Below, in pieces: positions 1 to 6,781 of a DNA stretch of 9,771 nt. Both the position numbers and the translations under genes were made by a program. Origin of the DNA: an uncultured Oxalobacteraceae bacterium. GTDB lineage: Bacteria > Pseudomonadota > Gammaproteobacteria > Burkholderiales > Burkholderiaceae. Below the pieces are notes generated by a model. It was not told the origin of the DNA, did not search any database, and saw nothing but the letters and a program-made list of their open reading frames with translations. The stretch is from the NCBI GenBank assembly GCA_946479705.1, contig CAMLHI010000057.1, forward strand, positions 1 to 9,771, given 5' to 3'. The number at the start of each line of letters is the position of its first letter. The first letter of the stretch is position 1.

Positions 1-59
1 TGTACAAGGATGAGCGTTTCTCGGATCACGCGCCGCTGATTATCGATTACGCGCTATAA
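1..59 (+). CDS. xth: Exodeoxyribonuclease III, C-terminal end only
   Basis: Only the last 18 codons and the stop (TAA at 57-59) lie in the window; the gene continues to the left. The reading frame gives YKDERFSDHAPLIIDYAL. The 'RFSDHAPL' segment is the conserved C-terminal signature of the exonuclease III / AP endonuclease family (endonuclease-exonuclease-phosphatase fold), where the Asp-His pair is part of the active site. Family members are 3'-5' exonucleases and AP endonucleases in base excision repair. The next open frame downstream (87-323) is in the same frame as this stop codon. There is no clear terminator after the gene. Identification rests on a short tail, but the motif is characteristic. 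Confidence 0.85.
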   Translation, partial: YKDERFSDHAPLIIDYAL

Positions 60-86
60 GAGAAGGCGTTTGAACGCATTTTCCGC

Positions 87-323
87 ATGATGCATAATGG
101 GCTCATGAAAGCCAAGGCCGACACTATCGTCATTGGGGAATTTCCCCAGCTTCGACTGATCGCGTGGAACCGTCATCCCAGCGATGTGATTACGGGTGAG
201 GAAGCGCTCGACCTGTATGAACGGAATTGGCGTTTCGTTGACGAAAACGCCATGGAACAGCGCGAGCGCGCCATGCTTGACCGCCTCACGCGTGAATACG
301 GCAATGGCGTCCTCCATGTTTAA
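87..323 (+). CDS. Small protein of unknown function, upstream partner of the AbiEii-type nucleotidyltransferase
   Basis: This is a 78-residue protein starting MMHNGLMKAKAD and ending YGNGVLHV. It has no signal peptide, membrane segment or cysteine. A hydrophobic centre (IVIGEFPQLRLIAWN, about residues 14-28) is followed by a charged, probably helical second half containing LYERNWRFVDE and RERAMLDRLTREYG. I do not recognise a named domain. It is much shorter than AbiEi antitoxins (about 200 residues with a winged helix-turn-helix) and shows no such motif. Its stop overlaps the ATG of the nucleotidyltransferase gene by 8 bp, so the two are probably translationally coupled and act together; an antitoxin or accessory role is inference. 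The start is uncertain. ATGs at 87, 90 and 105 are in frame and none has a well-placed Shine-Dalgarno. The frame stays open back to the xth stop. GC is lower than in the neighbours. Confidence 0.6.
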   Translation: MMHNGLMKAKADTIVIGEFPQLRLIAWNRHPSDVITGEEALDLYERNWRFVDENAMEQRERAMLDRLTREYGNGVLHV

Positions 324-1017
324 GCGTCCGCATCACCAGCGCATCGCCAAACTCCTCGCTTCGCTCAACGCCGATTTGCTAGCCCGATCCGGCTGTTATT
401 TCGGCGGCGGCACTGCCATCGTTCTGTCCCTGGGCGAGTACAGGGAATCGGCCGACGTTGATCTTCTGTGCAGTTCGAATGACGGCTACCGGACATTGCG
501 TAACACCATCACCCACAACTCGCTTGGCGACATCCTGGCCGCGCCGCTCGAATTGGCCCGCGATGTGCGCGCGGACCGATATGGCATTCGCACATTCGTG
601 CTGGTGGACGGCACACCGATCAAGTTTGAGATCGTCAGTGAGGGCCGCATCGATATAACGGGCAGCATCGATCCCGTGCTTGGCGTGCCGATCTTGTCGC
701 GCGAAGACATGTACGCCGAAAAGCTGTTAGCCAATGCTGACCGCTATGGCGATCGCTCGGTCGCCAGCCGTGACGCGATTGATTTGGCCATGCTGATCGA
801 ACGTTGGGGGCCGATCCCGCAAGCAGCGTGGGACAAAGCACGCAGGGCATATGGCCAGAGCATCGACGTTGCTTACGGCAAGGCGATTGAATTGACCGCC
901 GACGGCGCCTACCTGCAGGCTTGCCTTCAAAAGATGCGCATGGACCCTGAGCTGGCCGAACGCATCCCAGAGGTGTTGCGGACTTGCGTGCTGCCTAAAG
1001 CGAGCGCGCACTCGTAA
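316..1017 (+). CDS. AbiEii/AbiGii-type nucleotidyltransferase (DUF1814), putative toxin
   Basis: The protein has 233 residues. It carries the polymerase-beta-like nucleotidyltransferase signature: GGGTA at 30-34 followed by YRESADVDLL (42-51), with metal-binding Asp47 and Asp49. A further candidate acidic residue lies in PIKFEIV (101-107; K103, E105). The DUF1814 block YAEKLLANADRYGDR (133-147) with SRDAIDLAML (151-160) follows. Known relatives are AbiEii of type IV toxin-antitoxin and abortive-infection systems and the mycobacterial MenT toxins, which add nucleotides to tRNA ends; activity here is inferred. ATG 316 is chosen because family-like sequence begins at MFKRPHHQRIAKLL. ATG 304 is an alternative and the open frame back to 196 is shadow. 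The gene overlaps the small upstream gene by 8 bp and the convergent pseudouridine synthase by 23 bp. Its GC (about 60% in two sampled rows) is below the flanks. An intact catalytic core argues that it is not a remnant. Confidence 0.85.
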   Translation: MFKRPHHQRIAKLLASLNADLLARSGCYFGGGTAIVLSLGEYRESADVDLLCSSNDGYRTLRNTITHNSLGDILAAPLELARDVRADRYGIRTFVLVDGTPIKFEIVSEGRIDITGSIDPVLGVPILSREDMYAEKLLANADRYGDRSVASRDAIDLAMLIERWGPIPQAAWDKARRAYGQSIDVAYGKAIELTADGAYLQACLQKMRMDPELAERIPEVLRTCVLPKASAHS

Positions 1018-1903
1018 AGCTGCGCAACTGGCCACTGACCGGATCTTCGAACGTAATCGCCCGGGCCAGCAGCTTGAGCGGTCGGGTGAAATCATCCTGC
1101 CCGGCCGGCAGCGCCACCGGATAAAACGTATCGTTCAAAATAGGCGCGCCCAGCGCCGCCATGTGGACGCGCAGCTGGTGCTTGCGTCCGGTGTGCGGCT
1201 GCAGGCGGTACAGCACTTGTTCCCCCCGCACACCGATCACCTCGACCAGGGTCTCGGCGTTAGGTTCGCCCTGCTCTTCCCGCATCAGGAAAAAGCCGTC
1301 GCCCTCCACCATCCGGCTGCGGTAAGTGAAGGGGAAGGCGCGCCCCGGCATGGGCGCGGCCAGCGCCTCGTAGGTCTTGCGCACGCTGCGCTTCTGGAAC
1401 AGCGACTGGTAAGCGCCGCGGCTGTCGGCCCGGCGCGAAAAAATCACCACGCCGGCGGTCTCGCGGTCGAGCCGGTGGATCGGCGTGAGCGTCGCTTCGC
1501 CGAAGTTGCGCTTGAGGCGCGTGAGCAGGGTCTCCTGCACATATCGCCCGCCCGGCGTCATCGGCAGGAAGTGCGGCTTGTCGACGACCACCAGATGCTC
1601 GTCGGCGAACAGGATCTGCTCGGCGAACGGAATCGGCGCTTCCGCCTCCACCTCGCGGTAGTACCACAGGCGCATGCCGCGCCGCAGCGGCGAACCGGCA
1701 TCGAGCACGCGGCCGGCGCCATCAACTACCTCGCCGCGCGCCATGCGGGCCAGCCAGGACGCTTCGGGAATGGCGGGAAAAGTCTTGAGCAGGAAGGGCA
1801 GCAGCGGCCCGCCCGCGTCGTCGGGCAGCCACAGATAGCTCGGCGCCACGCCGTCGCGCAGCGGCAGCGGTACGAAAGCGTTGGCGTCGGCCTGCCGTCC
1901 CAT
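995..1903 (-). CDS. RluA-family pseudouridine synthase
   Basis: The protein has 302 residues. The catalytic motif HRLDRETAG at 143-151 (Asp146 is the expected nucleophile) and LQPHTGRKHQLRVHM at 234-248 are diagnostic of RluA-type enzymes, which isomerise uridine to pseudouridine in rRNA or tRNA. An N-terminal section (about 20-85) resembles the small RNA-binding domain that often precedes the catalytic domain, and VVVDKPHFLPMTPG (105-118) is the usual start of that domain. The exact RNA target cannot be read from the sequence. ATG at 1903 is chosen because the frame upstream runs inside the M48 gene. It lies 2 bp after the M48 stop with no good Shine-Dalgarno, so translation is probably coupled. 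The 3' end overlaps the convergent nucleotidyltransferase gene by 23 bp. The C-terminus (RPLKLLARAITFEDPVSG, then RSF) looks normal for the family, so the overlap seems not to have truncated it. Confidence 0.9.
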   Translation of the reverse strand: MGRQADANAFVPLPLRDGVAPSYLWLPDDAGGPLLPFLLKTFPAIPEASWLARMARGEVVDGAGRVLDAGSPLRRGMRLWYYREVEAEAPIPFAEQILFADEHLVVVDKPHFLPMTPGGRYVQETLLTRLKRNFGEATLTPIHRLDRETAGVVIFSRRADSRGAYQSLFQKRSVRKTYEALAAPMPGRAFPFTYRSRMVEGDGFFLMREEQGEPNAETLVEVIGVRGEQVLYRLQPHTGRKHQLRVHMAALGAPILNDTFYPVALPAGQDDFTRPLKLLARAITFEDPVSGQLRSFTSARSL

Positions 1904-1905
1904 CC

Positions 1906-2787
1906 CTACTGCAGCGCGGCGGCGCGATACGGCGGCAGGCGCTCGGGCGAGGTGCCCTTGCTGCGCGCATACAGCGGCAGCAGCACGTTCATGTGGCTCT
2001 GTATCTGCTTGATGCGCTCGGCACCGGCCGGGTGGGTCGACATGAATTCCATGGGCTGCGACTTGTTGAGCGAGGCCATCTTCTGCCACAGCGCCACGCC
2101 GGCGCGCGGATCGTAGCCGGCGCGCGCGGCCAGGTCCAGGCCGATCAGGTCGGCCTCGCGCTCGTCGTCGCGCGAGTACTTCAGCGAGGCGAACTGGGCG
2201 CCGTACTGCGCCACCGTGTCGGTCACGCGCGGATCGATGCCGAGGAAGGCCGACAGGGCCGCGCCACCCAGCCGCGCTCCGATATTGGTGGCGGCCGACT
2301 TGCCGAACTGCTCGCGGCTGTGCTCGCGCAGCGCGTGGGCGATCTCGTGGCCCATCACGGCAGCCACTTCATCGTCGGTCAGCTTCAGCTCGGTCAGGAT
2401 GCCGCTGTAGAAGGCGATTTTTCCGCCGGGCATGCAGAACGCGTTGACCTGCTTGGAGCCGAGCAGGTTGACTTGCCAGTCCCATTTGGCGGCGGCAGGG
2501 TTCCAGCGCGTGGTGTAGGGAATGATGCGCTTGGCGATGGCGCGCAGGCGCACCGTCTGCGGATGGTCGGCCGGCGCCAGCGCGTCCTGTGCCTGGGCTT
2601 TCTGCATCAGCGCGGTGTACTGCTGCAGCGCCTGCGCTTCCATCTGCTCGGACGGGGCCAGCATGCGCCAGCGCGACATCGGCCGCACCGCAATGCCGTC
2701 CTGGACTTCCTTCGGCGGTTCCTTGGCCGGGCTGGCGCCGACGCTGGCGCACAGCGCGGCCAGCAGCGCCCACTGTTTGAGTTTCAT
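1906..2787 (-). CDS. Periplasmic M48-family zinc metalloprotease
   Basis: The protein has 293 residues. It begins with a Sec signal peptide (MKLKQWALLAALCASVGASPA); Cys13 is not in a proper lipobox, so a soluble periplasmic protein is more likely than a lipoprotein. The zinc motif HEIAH is at 147-151, and the third ligand is probably Glu211 in EREAD. STHPAG (His252) matches the regulatory 'His-switch' position of BepA. NAFCMPGGKIAFYSGIL (115-131) is the conserved substrate-groove block of the Oma1/BepA/LoiP group. Related enzymes degrade misassembled outer-membrane proteins, but unlike BepA this one has no TPR tail, so it is closer in plan to LoiP/YcaL. The start at 2787 is supported by an AAGGA 8 bp upstream; an in-frame ATG at 2850 would put the signal peptide inside the protein. 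The gene precedes the pseudouridine synthase by 2 bp. Confidence 0.9.
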   Translation of the reverse strand: MKLKQWALLAALCASVGASPAKEPPKEVQDGIAVRPMSRWRMLAPSEQMEAQALQQYTALMQKAQAQDALAPADHPQTVRLRAIAKRIIPYTTRWNPAAAKWDWQVNLLGSKQVNAFCMPGGKIAFYSGILTELKLTDDEVAAVMGHEIAHALREHSREQFGKSAATNIGARLGGAALSAFLGIDPRVTDTVAQYGAQFASLKYSRDDEREADLIGLDLAARAGYDPRAGVALWQKMASLNKSQPMEFMSTHPAGAERIKQIQSHMNVLLPLYARSKGTSPERLPPYRAAALQ

Positions 2788-2795
2788 GTTCGAAT

Positions 2796-2800
2796 TCCTT
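2796..2800 (-). promoter_or_regulatory. Ribosome binding site of the M48 protease gene
   Basis: AAGGA on the minus strand lies 8 bp before the ATG at 2787. It fixes that start, which also places the signal peptide at the N-terminus. Confidence 0.7.
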
Positions 2801-2859
2801 GCTGCGGTTTTGATAACTTCATCATCGCAGCTATTGCCGCTTTGGCGCACACAATATAT

Positions 2860-3483
2860 TTACGTCCCGCCGCCGGTCCTGGCTTTCTTGCGCAGGCGGA
2901 ATACCGCGAGGCTGCCGCGCAGGTTGGGCAGGAAGGTCACGGGCTTGCCGTCGGCCAGCGCCACGCGTTCAAGCACTTCGAGGCCGCATTCGTCGGCCAG
3001 TTCCTCGAAGTCGTAGATGGTGGCGCAGCGCACGTTGGGGGTGTCGTACCACTGGTAGGGCAGCGACTTCGACACCGGCATGCGCCCGCGCGCCAGCGCC
3101 ACGCGGTGCGGCCAGTAGGCGAAGTTGGGAAAGGAGACGATGGCTTCGTTGCCGACCCGGACGATATCGCGCAGCAGCGCTTCGACCTGCTGCATCATCT
3201 GCAGGGAGTTCAGGCACAGCACGGTGTCGAAGGCGTTGTCGCCGAACAGGGACAGGCCCTGCTCCATGTCGTGCTGGATCACGTTGATGCCGCGCTGGCT
3301 GCTCTTGAGCAGTTCGTCGTCGGCGATTTCGATGCCGTAGCCGCTGCACTGCTTGCCGCTCTGGAGGTAGCGCAGCATGGCGCCGTCGCCGCAGCCGACG
3401 TCGAGCACGTGCGATTTTTCGGGTACCCAATGGGCGATGAATGCCAGGTCGGGGCGCAGGCTGAACAAGTCTTCGAATTTCAT
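2860..3483 (-). CDS. metW: Methionine biosynthesis protein MetW (class I SAM methyltransferase fold)
   Basis: The protein has 207 residues. The nucleotide-binding motif VLDVGCGDG is at 26-34, followed by YGIEI (49-53) and the MetW hallmark segments [11 protein letters not shown] (67-77) and [11 protein letters not shown] (117-127). The fold is that of a SAM-dependent methyltransferase, but in proteobacteria MetW is known as a partner needed for activity of the succinyl-type MetX. Its ATG overlaps the metX stop (ATGA, 4 bp), which fits a stoichiometric partner made by translational coupling. The frame is open far upstream inside metX, but that is a shadow; the coupling and the conserved [12 protein letters not shown] start support 3483. 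No terminator is evident after the gene, only an A+T-rich 72 bp spacer before the M48 gene. Confidence 0.95.
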   Translation of the reverse strand: MKFEDLFSLRPDLAFIAHWVPEKSHVLDVGCGDGAMLRYLQSGKQCSGYGIEIADDELLKSSQRGINVIQHDMEQGLSLFGDNAFDTVLCLNSLQMMQQVEALLRDIVRVGNEAIVSFPNFAYWPHRVALARGRMPVSKSLPYQWYDTPNVRCATIYDFEELADECGLEVLERVALADGKPVTFLPNLRGSLAVFRLRKKARTGGGT

Positions 3484-4625
3484 GCGCCGCTCCTTGCGTC
3501 GATTTCCGCGCCGATGCGCTCGTAGTAGGCGCGCACCATGTTCATGTAGCGCGCGTCTTCCAGCAGGAAGGCGTCGTGGCCGTGGCTCGAGTCGACTTCG
3601 GCATAGGTCACGTCGCGCCGGTTCGACACCAGCGCCTGCACGATCTCGCGGCTGTTGGCCGGCGAGAAGCGCCAGTCGGTAGTAAACGAGGCGATGAAGA
3701 AGCGCGCGCGCGTGCCGGCCAGGGCGCGCGTGAGGTCGCCGCCGTGGCCGCGCGCCGGATCGAAGTAGTCGAGCGCCTTGGTGATCAGCAGATAGGTGTT
3801 GGCGTCGAAGTATTCGGAGAACTTGTCGCCCTGGTAGCGCAGATAGGATTCGATCTCGAAGTCGATCCCGTAGCCGAACTTGTAGTCCACCGCGTTGCGC
3901 AGCTTGCGCCCGAACTTGGCGGCCATGTCGTCGTTGGACTGGTAGGTGATGTGGCCGATCATGCGCGCCACGCGCAGGCCGTTCTTGGGCACCACGCCGT
4001 ATTCGTAAAAGTCGCCGCCGCGGTAGTCGGGGTCGGACAGGATTGCCTGGCGGGCCACATCGTTGAAGGCGATGTTCTGGGCCGACAGCTTGGCGGTGGA
4101 GGCGATCACCAGGCAGTGGCGCAGGCGGTCGGGGTACATGATGCTCCAGGCCAGCGCCTGCATGCCGCCCAGCGAGCCGCCCATCACGGCGGCGAACTGG
4201 CTGATGCCGAGGGCGTCGGCCAGGCGTGCCTGGGAGTTGACCCAGTCTTCCACCGTGACGACCGGGAAGGCCGCGCCGTAAGGCTTGCCGGTGGCCGGGT
4301 TGGCGTGCATCGGGCCGGTCGAGCCGAAGCAGGAACCGAGGTTGTTCACGCCAATGACGAAGAAGCGGTCGGTGTCGAGCGGCTTGCCGGGACCGACCAT
4401 ATTGTTCCACCAGCCGGTGTCGCGGGTGTCGTTTTCGTAGCGCCCGGCCACGTGGTGCGAGGCGTTGAGCGCGTGGCAGACCAGCACCGCGTTGGACTTG
4501 TCGGCATTGAGCGTGCCATAGGTTTCATACACCAGCGTGTAATCGGCCAGGGTGGCGCCGCCCTGCAGCGGCAGGGGTTCGGCGAAGCGCAGAGACTGCG
4601 GCGTGACTATTCCAATAGATCCCAT
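3480..4625 (-). CDS. metX: Homoserine O-acyltransferase MetX, probably the succinyl type (MetXS)
   Basis: The protein has 381 residues, normal length for MetX. It is an alpha/beta hydrolase that acylates the hydroxyl of L-homoserine in the committed step of methionine synthesis. Visible parts are the nucleophile elbow GGSLGG (Ser151), Asp317 in TTDWRFSP, and His350 in SHGHDAFL, completing the triad. [12 protein letters not shown] (94-105) is the conserved substrate loop. The DWRF form, and the tight pairing with metW, are features of the succinyl-CoA-using MetXS that needs MetW; acetyl-CoA-using enzymes usually have DxL(F/Y)PP there. Substrate choice is therefore an inference. The start at 4625 gives the full N-terminus; only a weak purine stretch (GAAGAG) precedes it. 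ptsI ends 18 bp upstream, which leaves no room for a riboswitch or a full promoter in the gap. Confidence 0.95.
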   Translation of the reverse strand: MGSIGIVTPQSLRFAEPLPLQGGATLADYTLVYETYGTLNADKSNAVLVCHALNASHHVAGRYENDTRDTGWWNNMVGPGKPLDTDRFFVIGVNNLGSCFGSTGPMHANPATGKPYGAAFPVVTVEDWVNSQARLADALGISQFAAVMGGSLGGMQALAWSIMYPDRLRHCLVIASTAKLSAQNIAFNDVARQAILSDPDYRGGDFYEYGVVPKNGLRVARMIGHITYQSNDDMAAKFGRKLRNAVDYKFGYGIDFEIESYLRYQGDKFSEYFDANTYLLITKALDYFDPARGHGGDLTRALAGTRARFFIASFTTDWRFSPANSREIVQALVSNRRDVTYAEVDSSHGHDAFLLEDARYMNMVRAYYERIGAEIDARSGA

Positions 4626-4643
4626 TGAGACTCTTCAAAGTGT

Positions 4644-6395
4644 TCAGATCACCTGCAGCTGGGCGACCGCTTCGGCGATGGCTTGCGGCTCCATGCTGCG
4701 CAGGATCTTGCGCATATGCGGCGTAATCGTGGTCAGGTCGCTGCCGAGGATTTCCTGCTTGACCGACAGCAGCTGGGCCGGGTGCATGGAAAACTCGCGC
4801 AGGCCCATGCCCAGCAGCAGCCGGGTCAGCTTGATGTCGCCGGCCATCTCGCCGCATACGGCCACGTCGATGCCGGCCTTCTTGCCGGCCATGATGGTCA
4901 TGGCGATCAGCTGCAAAATGGCCGGATGCAGTGGATTGTACAGGTGCGCGACCTCGTAATCGACCCGGTCGATGGCCAGGGTGTACTGGATCAGGTCATT
5001 GGTGCCGATCGAGAGGAAGTCCAGGCGCTTGACGAACATCGGCAGCGCCAGCGCGGCGGCGGGGATTTCGATCATGGCGCCGACGTCGATGTTGGCGTCG
5101 TACTTCTGGCCGGCGTCGCGCAGCTGGGCCTTGGCCTGCTCGATCATGGCCAGCGACTGGTCGATCTCGAAGGCGTGCGCCAGCATCGGGATCAACAGGC
5201 GCACCTTGCCGAAGGCGGAAGCGCGCAGGATCGCACGCAGCTGGGTCAGGAACAGCTGCGGTTCGGCCAGGCAGTAGCGGATCGCGCGCAGGCCCAGGGC
5301 GGGATTGAGGGCGTTGTGCTCGGTCTGGTCGAGCGGCTTGTCGGCGCCGATGTCGAGCGTGCGGATGGTGACCGGGCGCCCCTTCATGGCCTCCACGGTG
5401 CGGCGGTAGGCTTCGAACTGTTCCTCCTCGCAGGGCATGCGCGACGGGTGGCCGGCGCGGCCCATGAACAGGAACTCGGAGCGGAACAGGCCGACCCCTT
5501 CGGCGCCCTGCTCGAGCGCGTGTTCGCAGTCGTCGGGCAGTTCGATATTGGCCAGCATCTGCACCGGCGTGCCGTCGCGCGTGACGGCCTTGGTCTTCTT
5601 GAGCTTGAGGAGCTTCTTGCGCGCCTTGAGCATGGCGGCCTGGCGCAGGCGGTACTGTTCCAGCACCAGCGGGCTCGGATTGCACACCACCACGCCGGCG
5701 TCGCCGTCGATGATGACCCAGTCGTCCTGCTCGATCAGCTGGGAGGCCTGCGACATGCCCACCGCGGCCGGGATGTCCAGGCTGCGCGCCACGATGGCCG
5801 TGTGCGAGTTCTGCCCGCCCACGTCGGTGACGAAGCCGATGAAGGAGCGGTCGCGGAACTGCAGCATGTCGGCCGGCGAGATGTCGTGCGCGACCACGAT
5901 CATCTGCGGCTGGTATTCGTCGTCGGCCGGCCTGGCCGGGGCCAGCTGGGCGGTCCCCATCAGCACCTTGAGCACGCGTTCGGCGACCTGCTGGATGTCG
6001 GCCTTGCGCTCGCGCAGGTAGGGGTCTTCGATCTCGTCGAACTGGGCCGACAGCTCGTCGATCTGGGTCACCAGCGCCCATTCGGCGTTGTAGTGGCGGG
6101 TGCGGATGATGTCGAGCGGGGCTTCGGAAATCATCGGGTCGGACAGGATCAGCGCATGCACGTCGATGAAGGCGCCCAGTTCGGTGGGGGCGTCCTTGGG
6201 CAAGTCGGTCCACAGGTTCTGCAGGTCGCGGTGCACGGTGGCGATGGCGTCCTGCAGACGGCGCACTTCGGCTTCGAGCTGCTCTTCGGGCACCAGGTAG
6301 TGCTTGACGTCGAGCGCGGCCGGCGTGAGCAGGTGCGCGCGGCCAATGGCGATGCCGCGCGAAACCGGAATACCGTGGAGGGTGAACGATGCCAT
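4644..6395 (-). CDS. ptsI: PTS enzyme I (phosphoenolpyruvate-protein phosphotransferase)
   Basis: The protein has 583 residues, close to E. coli EI (575). It autophosphorylates from PEP and passes the phosphate to HPr in the cytoplasm. The swivelling histidine domain contains GGQNSHTAIVARS with active His198. The C-terminal PEP-binding barrel shows GLFRSEFLFM (302-311, Arg305), TIRTLDIGADK (343-353, Arg345) and VCGEMAGD (513-520, Cys514). The N-terminus GIPVSRGIAIGRA is typical of EI and supports the ATG at 6395, with a GGAC about 8 bp upstream; an in-frame ATG farther up lies inside ptsH. It is downstream of ptsH (44 bp gap) and 18 bp upstream of metX. It lacks an N-terminal GAF domain, so it is ordinary EI rather than PtsP. 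Confidence 0.97.
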   Translation of the reverse strand: MASFTLHGIPVSRGIAIGRAHLLTPAALDVKHYLVPEEQLEAEVRRLQDAIATVHRDLQNLWTDLPKDAPTELGAFIDVHALILSDPMISEAPLDIIRTRHYNAEWALVTQIDELSAQFDEIEDPYLRERKADIQQVAERVLKVLMGTAQLAPARPADDEYQPQMIVVAHDISPADMLQFRDRSFIGFVTDVGGQNSHTAIVARSLDIPAAVGMSQASQLIEQDDWVIIDGDAGVVVCNPSPLVLEQYRLRQAAMLKARKKLLKLKKTKAVTRDGTPVQMLANIELPDDCEHALEQGAEGVGLFRSEFLFMGRAGHPSRMPCEEEQFEAYRRTVEAMKGRPVTIRTLDIGADKPLDQTEHNALNPALGLRAIRYCLAEPQLFLTQLRAILRASAFGKVRLLIPMLAHAFEIDQSLAMIEQAKAQLRDAGQKYDANIDVGAMIEIPAAALALPMFVKRLDFLSIGTNDLIQYTLAIDRVDYEVAHLYNPLHPAILQLIAMTIMAGKKAGIDVAVCGEMAGDIKLTRLLLGMGLREFSMHPAQLLSVKQEILGSDLTTITPHMRKILRSMEPQAIAEAVAQLQVI

Positions 6396-6439
6396 TGCGA
6401 GTCCTGGGTGGGGGCGGCTGGTGGTGCGGTCCAGCGGCA

Positions 6440-6709
6440 TTACTCGCCTTCGCCGAACTTGTCGTTGACCAGGGCGGCGAGCGCGGCGATGCACTCCTGT
6501 TCGTCCGGTCCGTCCGCTTCCAGCGTCACCTTGGCGCCCTTGCCGGCGGCCAGCATCATCACGCCCATGATCGACTTGGCATTGATCCGGCGCGCATTGC
6601 GGGTGAGCCAGACGTCGCTCTGGAATTTGGAGGCCAGCTGGGTGAACTTGGCGGAAGCGCGTGCGTGCAGGCCCAGCTTGTTGATAATCTCGAGATCTTG
6701 TTGAATCAT
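6440..6709 (-). CDS. ptsH: Phosphocarrier protein HPr
   Basis: The protein has 89 residues, the usual HPr size. NKLGLHARASAKF (10-22) holds the phosphorylatable His15. NAKSIMGVMML (43-53) holds Ser46, the site used by HPr kinase/phosphorylase in many bacteria; most betaproteobacteria have that kinase elsewhere in the genome, though none is in this window. HPr takes phosphate from EI and here probably gives it to the EIIA-Man protein encoded just upstream. ATG 6709 matches the conserved N-terminus; an upstream in-frame ATG would add a non-conserved 11 residues. The Shine-Dalgarno is weak (TAAGA close to the ATG). A 72 bp gap with a strong inverted repeat separates it from the EIIA gene. Confidence 0.96.
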   Translation of the reverse strand: MIQQDLEIINKLGLHARASAKFTQLASKFQSDVWLTRNARRINAKSIMGVMMLAAGKGAKVTLEADGPDEQECIAALAALVNDKFGEGE

Positions 6710-6754
6710 ATTCTTAGTCGTCTTTGTCGCAAGCCACAGCACACCGATTTCCCA

Positions 6755-6775
6755 TGCGGCCGCAGCGCGGCCGCA
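6755..6775 (-). repeat. Perfect inverted repeat between the EIIA and ptsH genes
   Basis: TGCGGCCGC (6755-6763) and GCGGCCGCA (6767-6775) form a perfect 9-bp, very GC-rich stem with a 3-nt loop. It begins 6 bp past the EIIA stop. No T-run follows on either strand, so it is not a standard intrinsic terminator. It could be an mRNA-stabilising or attenuating hairpin that sets the ratio of EIIA to HPr; that role is inference. Confidence 0.7.
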
Positions 6776-6781
6776 CCCCTG

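Noticed and set aside
66..84. Possible terminator after xth (GCGT/ACGC with a 4-nt loop followed by ATTTTCC)
   Set aside because: A 4-bp stem with an interrupted T-run is too weak to call.
196..315. Extension of the nucleotidyltransferase frame upstream to an ATG at 196
   Set aside because: It would lie wholly inside the small upstream gene in another frame and adds sequence unlike the family; the conserved protein begins at about 316.
2788..2859. Promoter in the A+T-rich spacer before the M48 gene (TATATT near 2854-2859)
   Set aside because: No acceptable -35 element at the right distance, and the hexamer abuts the metW stop.
1993..3525. 510-codon plus-strand open frame opposite the M48 and metW genes
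   Set aside because: It crosses two real minus-strand genes, has low-complexity shadow composition and no domain.
2860..4410. Long minus-strand frame that would fuse a 300-residue extension to MetW
   Set aside because: The extension is Arg/Pro-rich shadow of metX; the ATGA overlap and the conserved MetW N-terminus fix the start at 3483.
4626..4643. SAM riboswitch or other leader upstream of metX
   Set aside because: The gap to ptsI is only 18 bp, too short for any known SAM riboswitch.
4683..6704. 673-codon plus-strand open frame opposite ptsI and ptsH
   Set aside because: It is a shadow of high-GC coding DNA: rich in Gly, Val, His, Gln and Asp with no recognisable domain, and the minus strand encodes complete, conserved EI and HPr.
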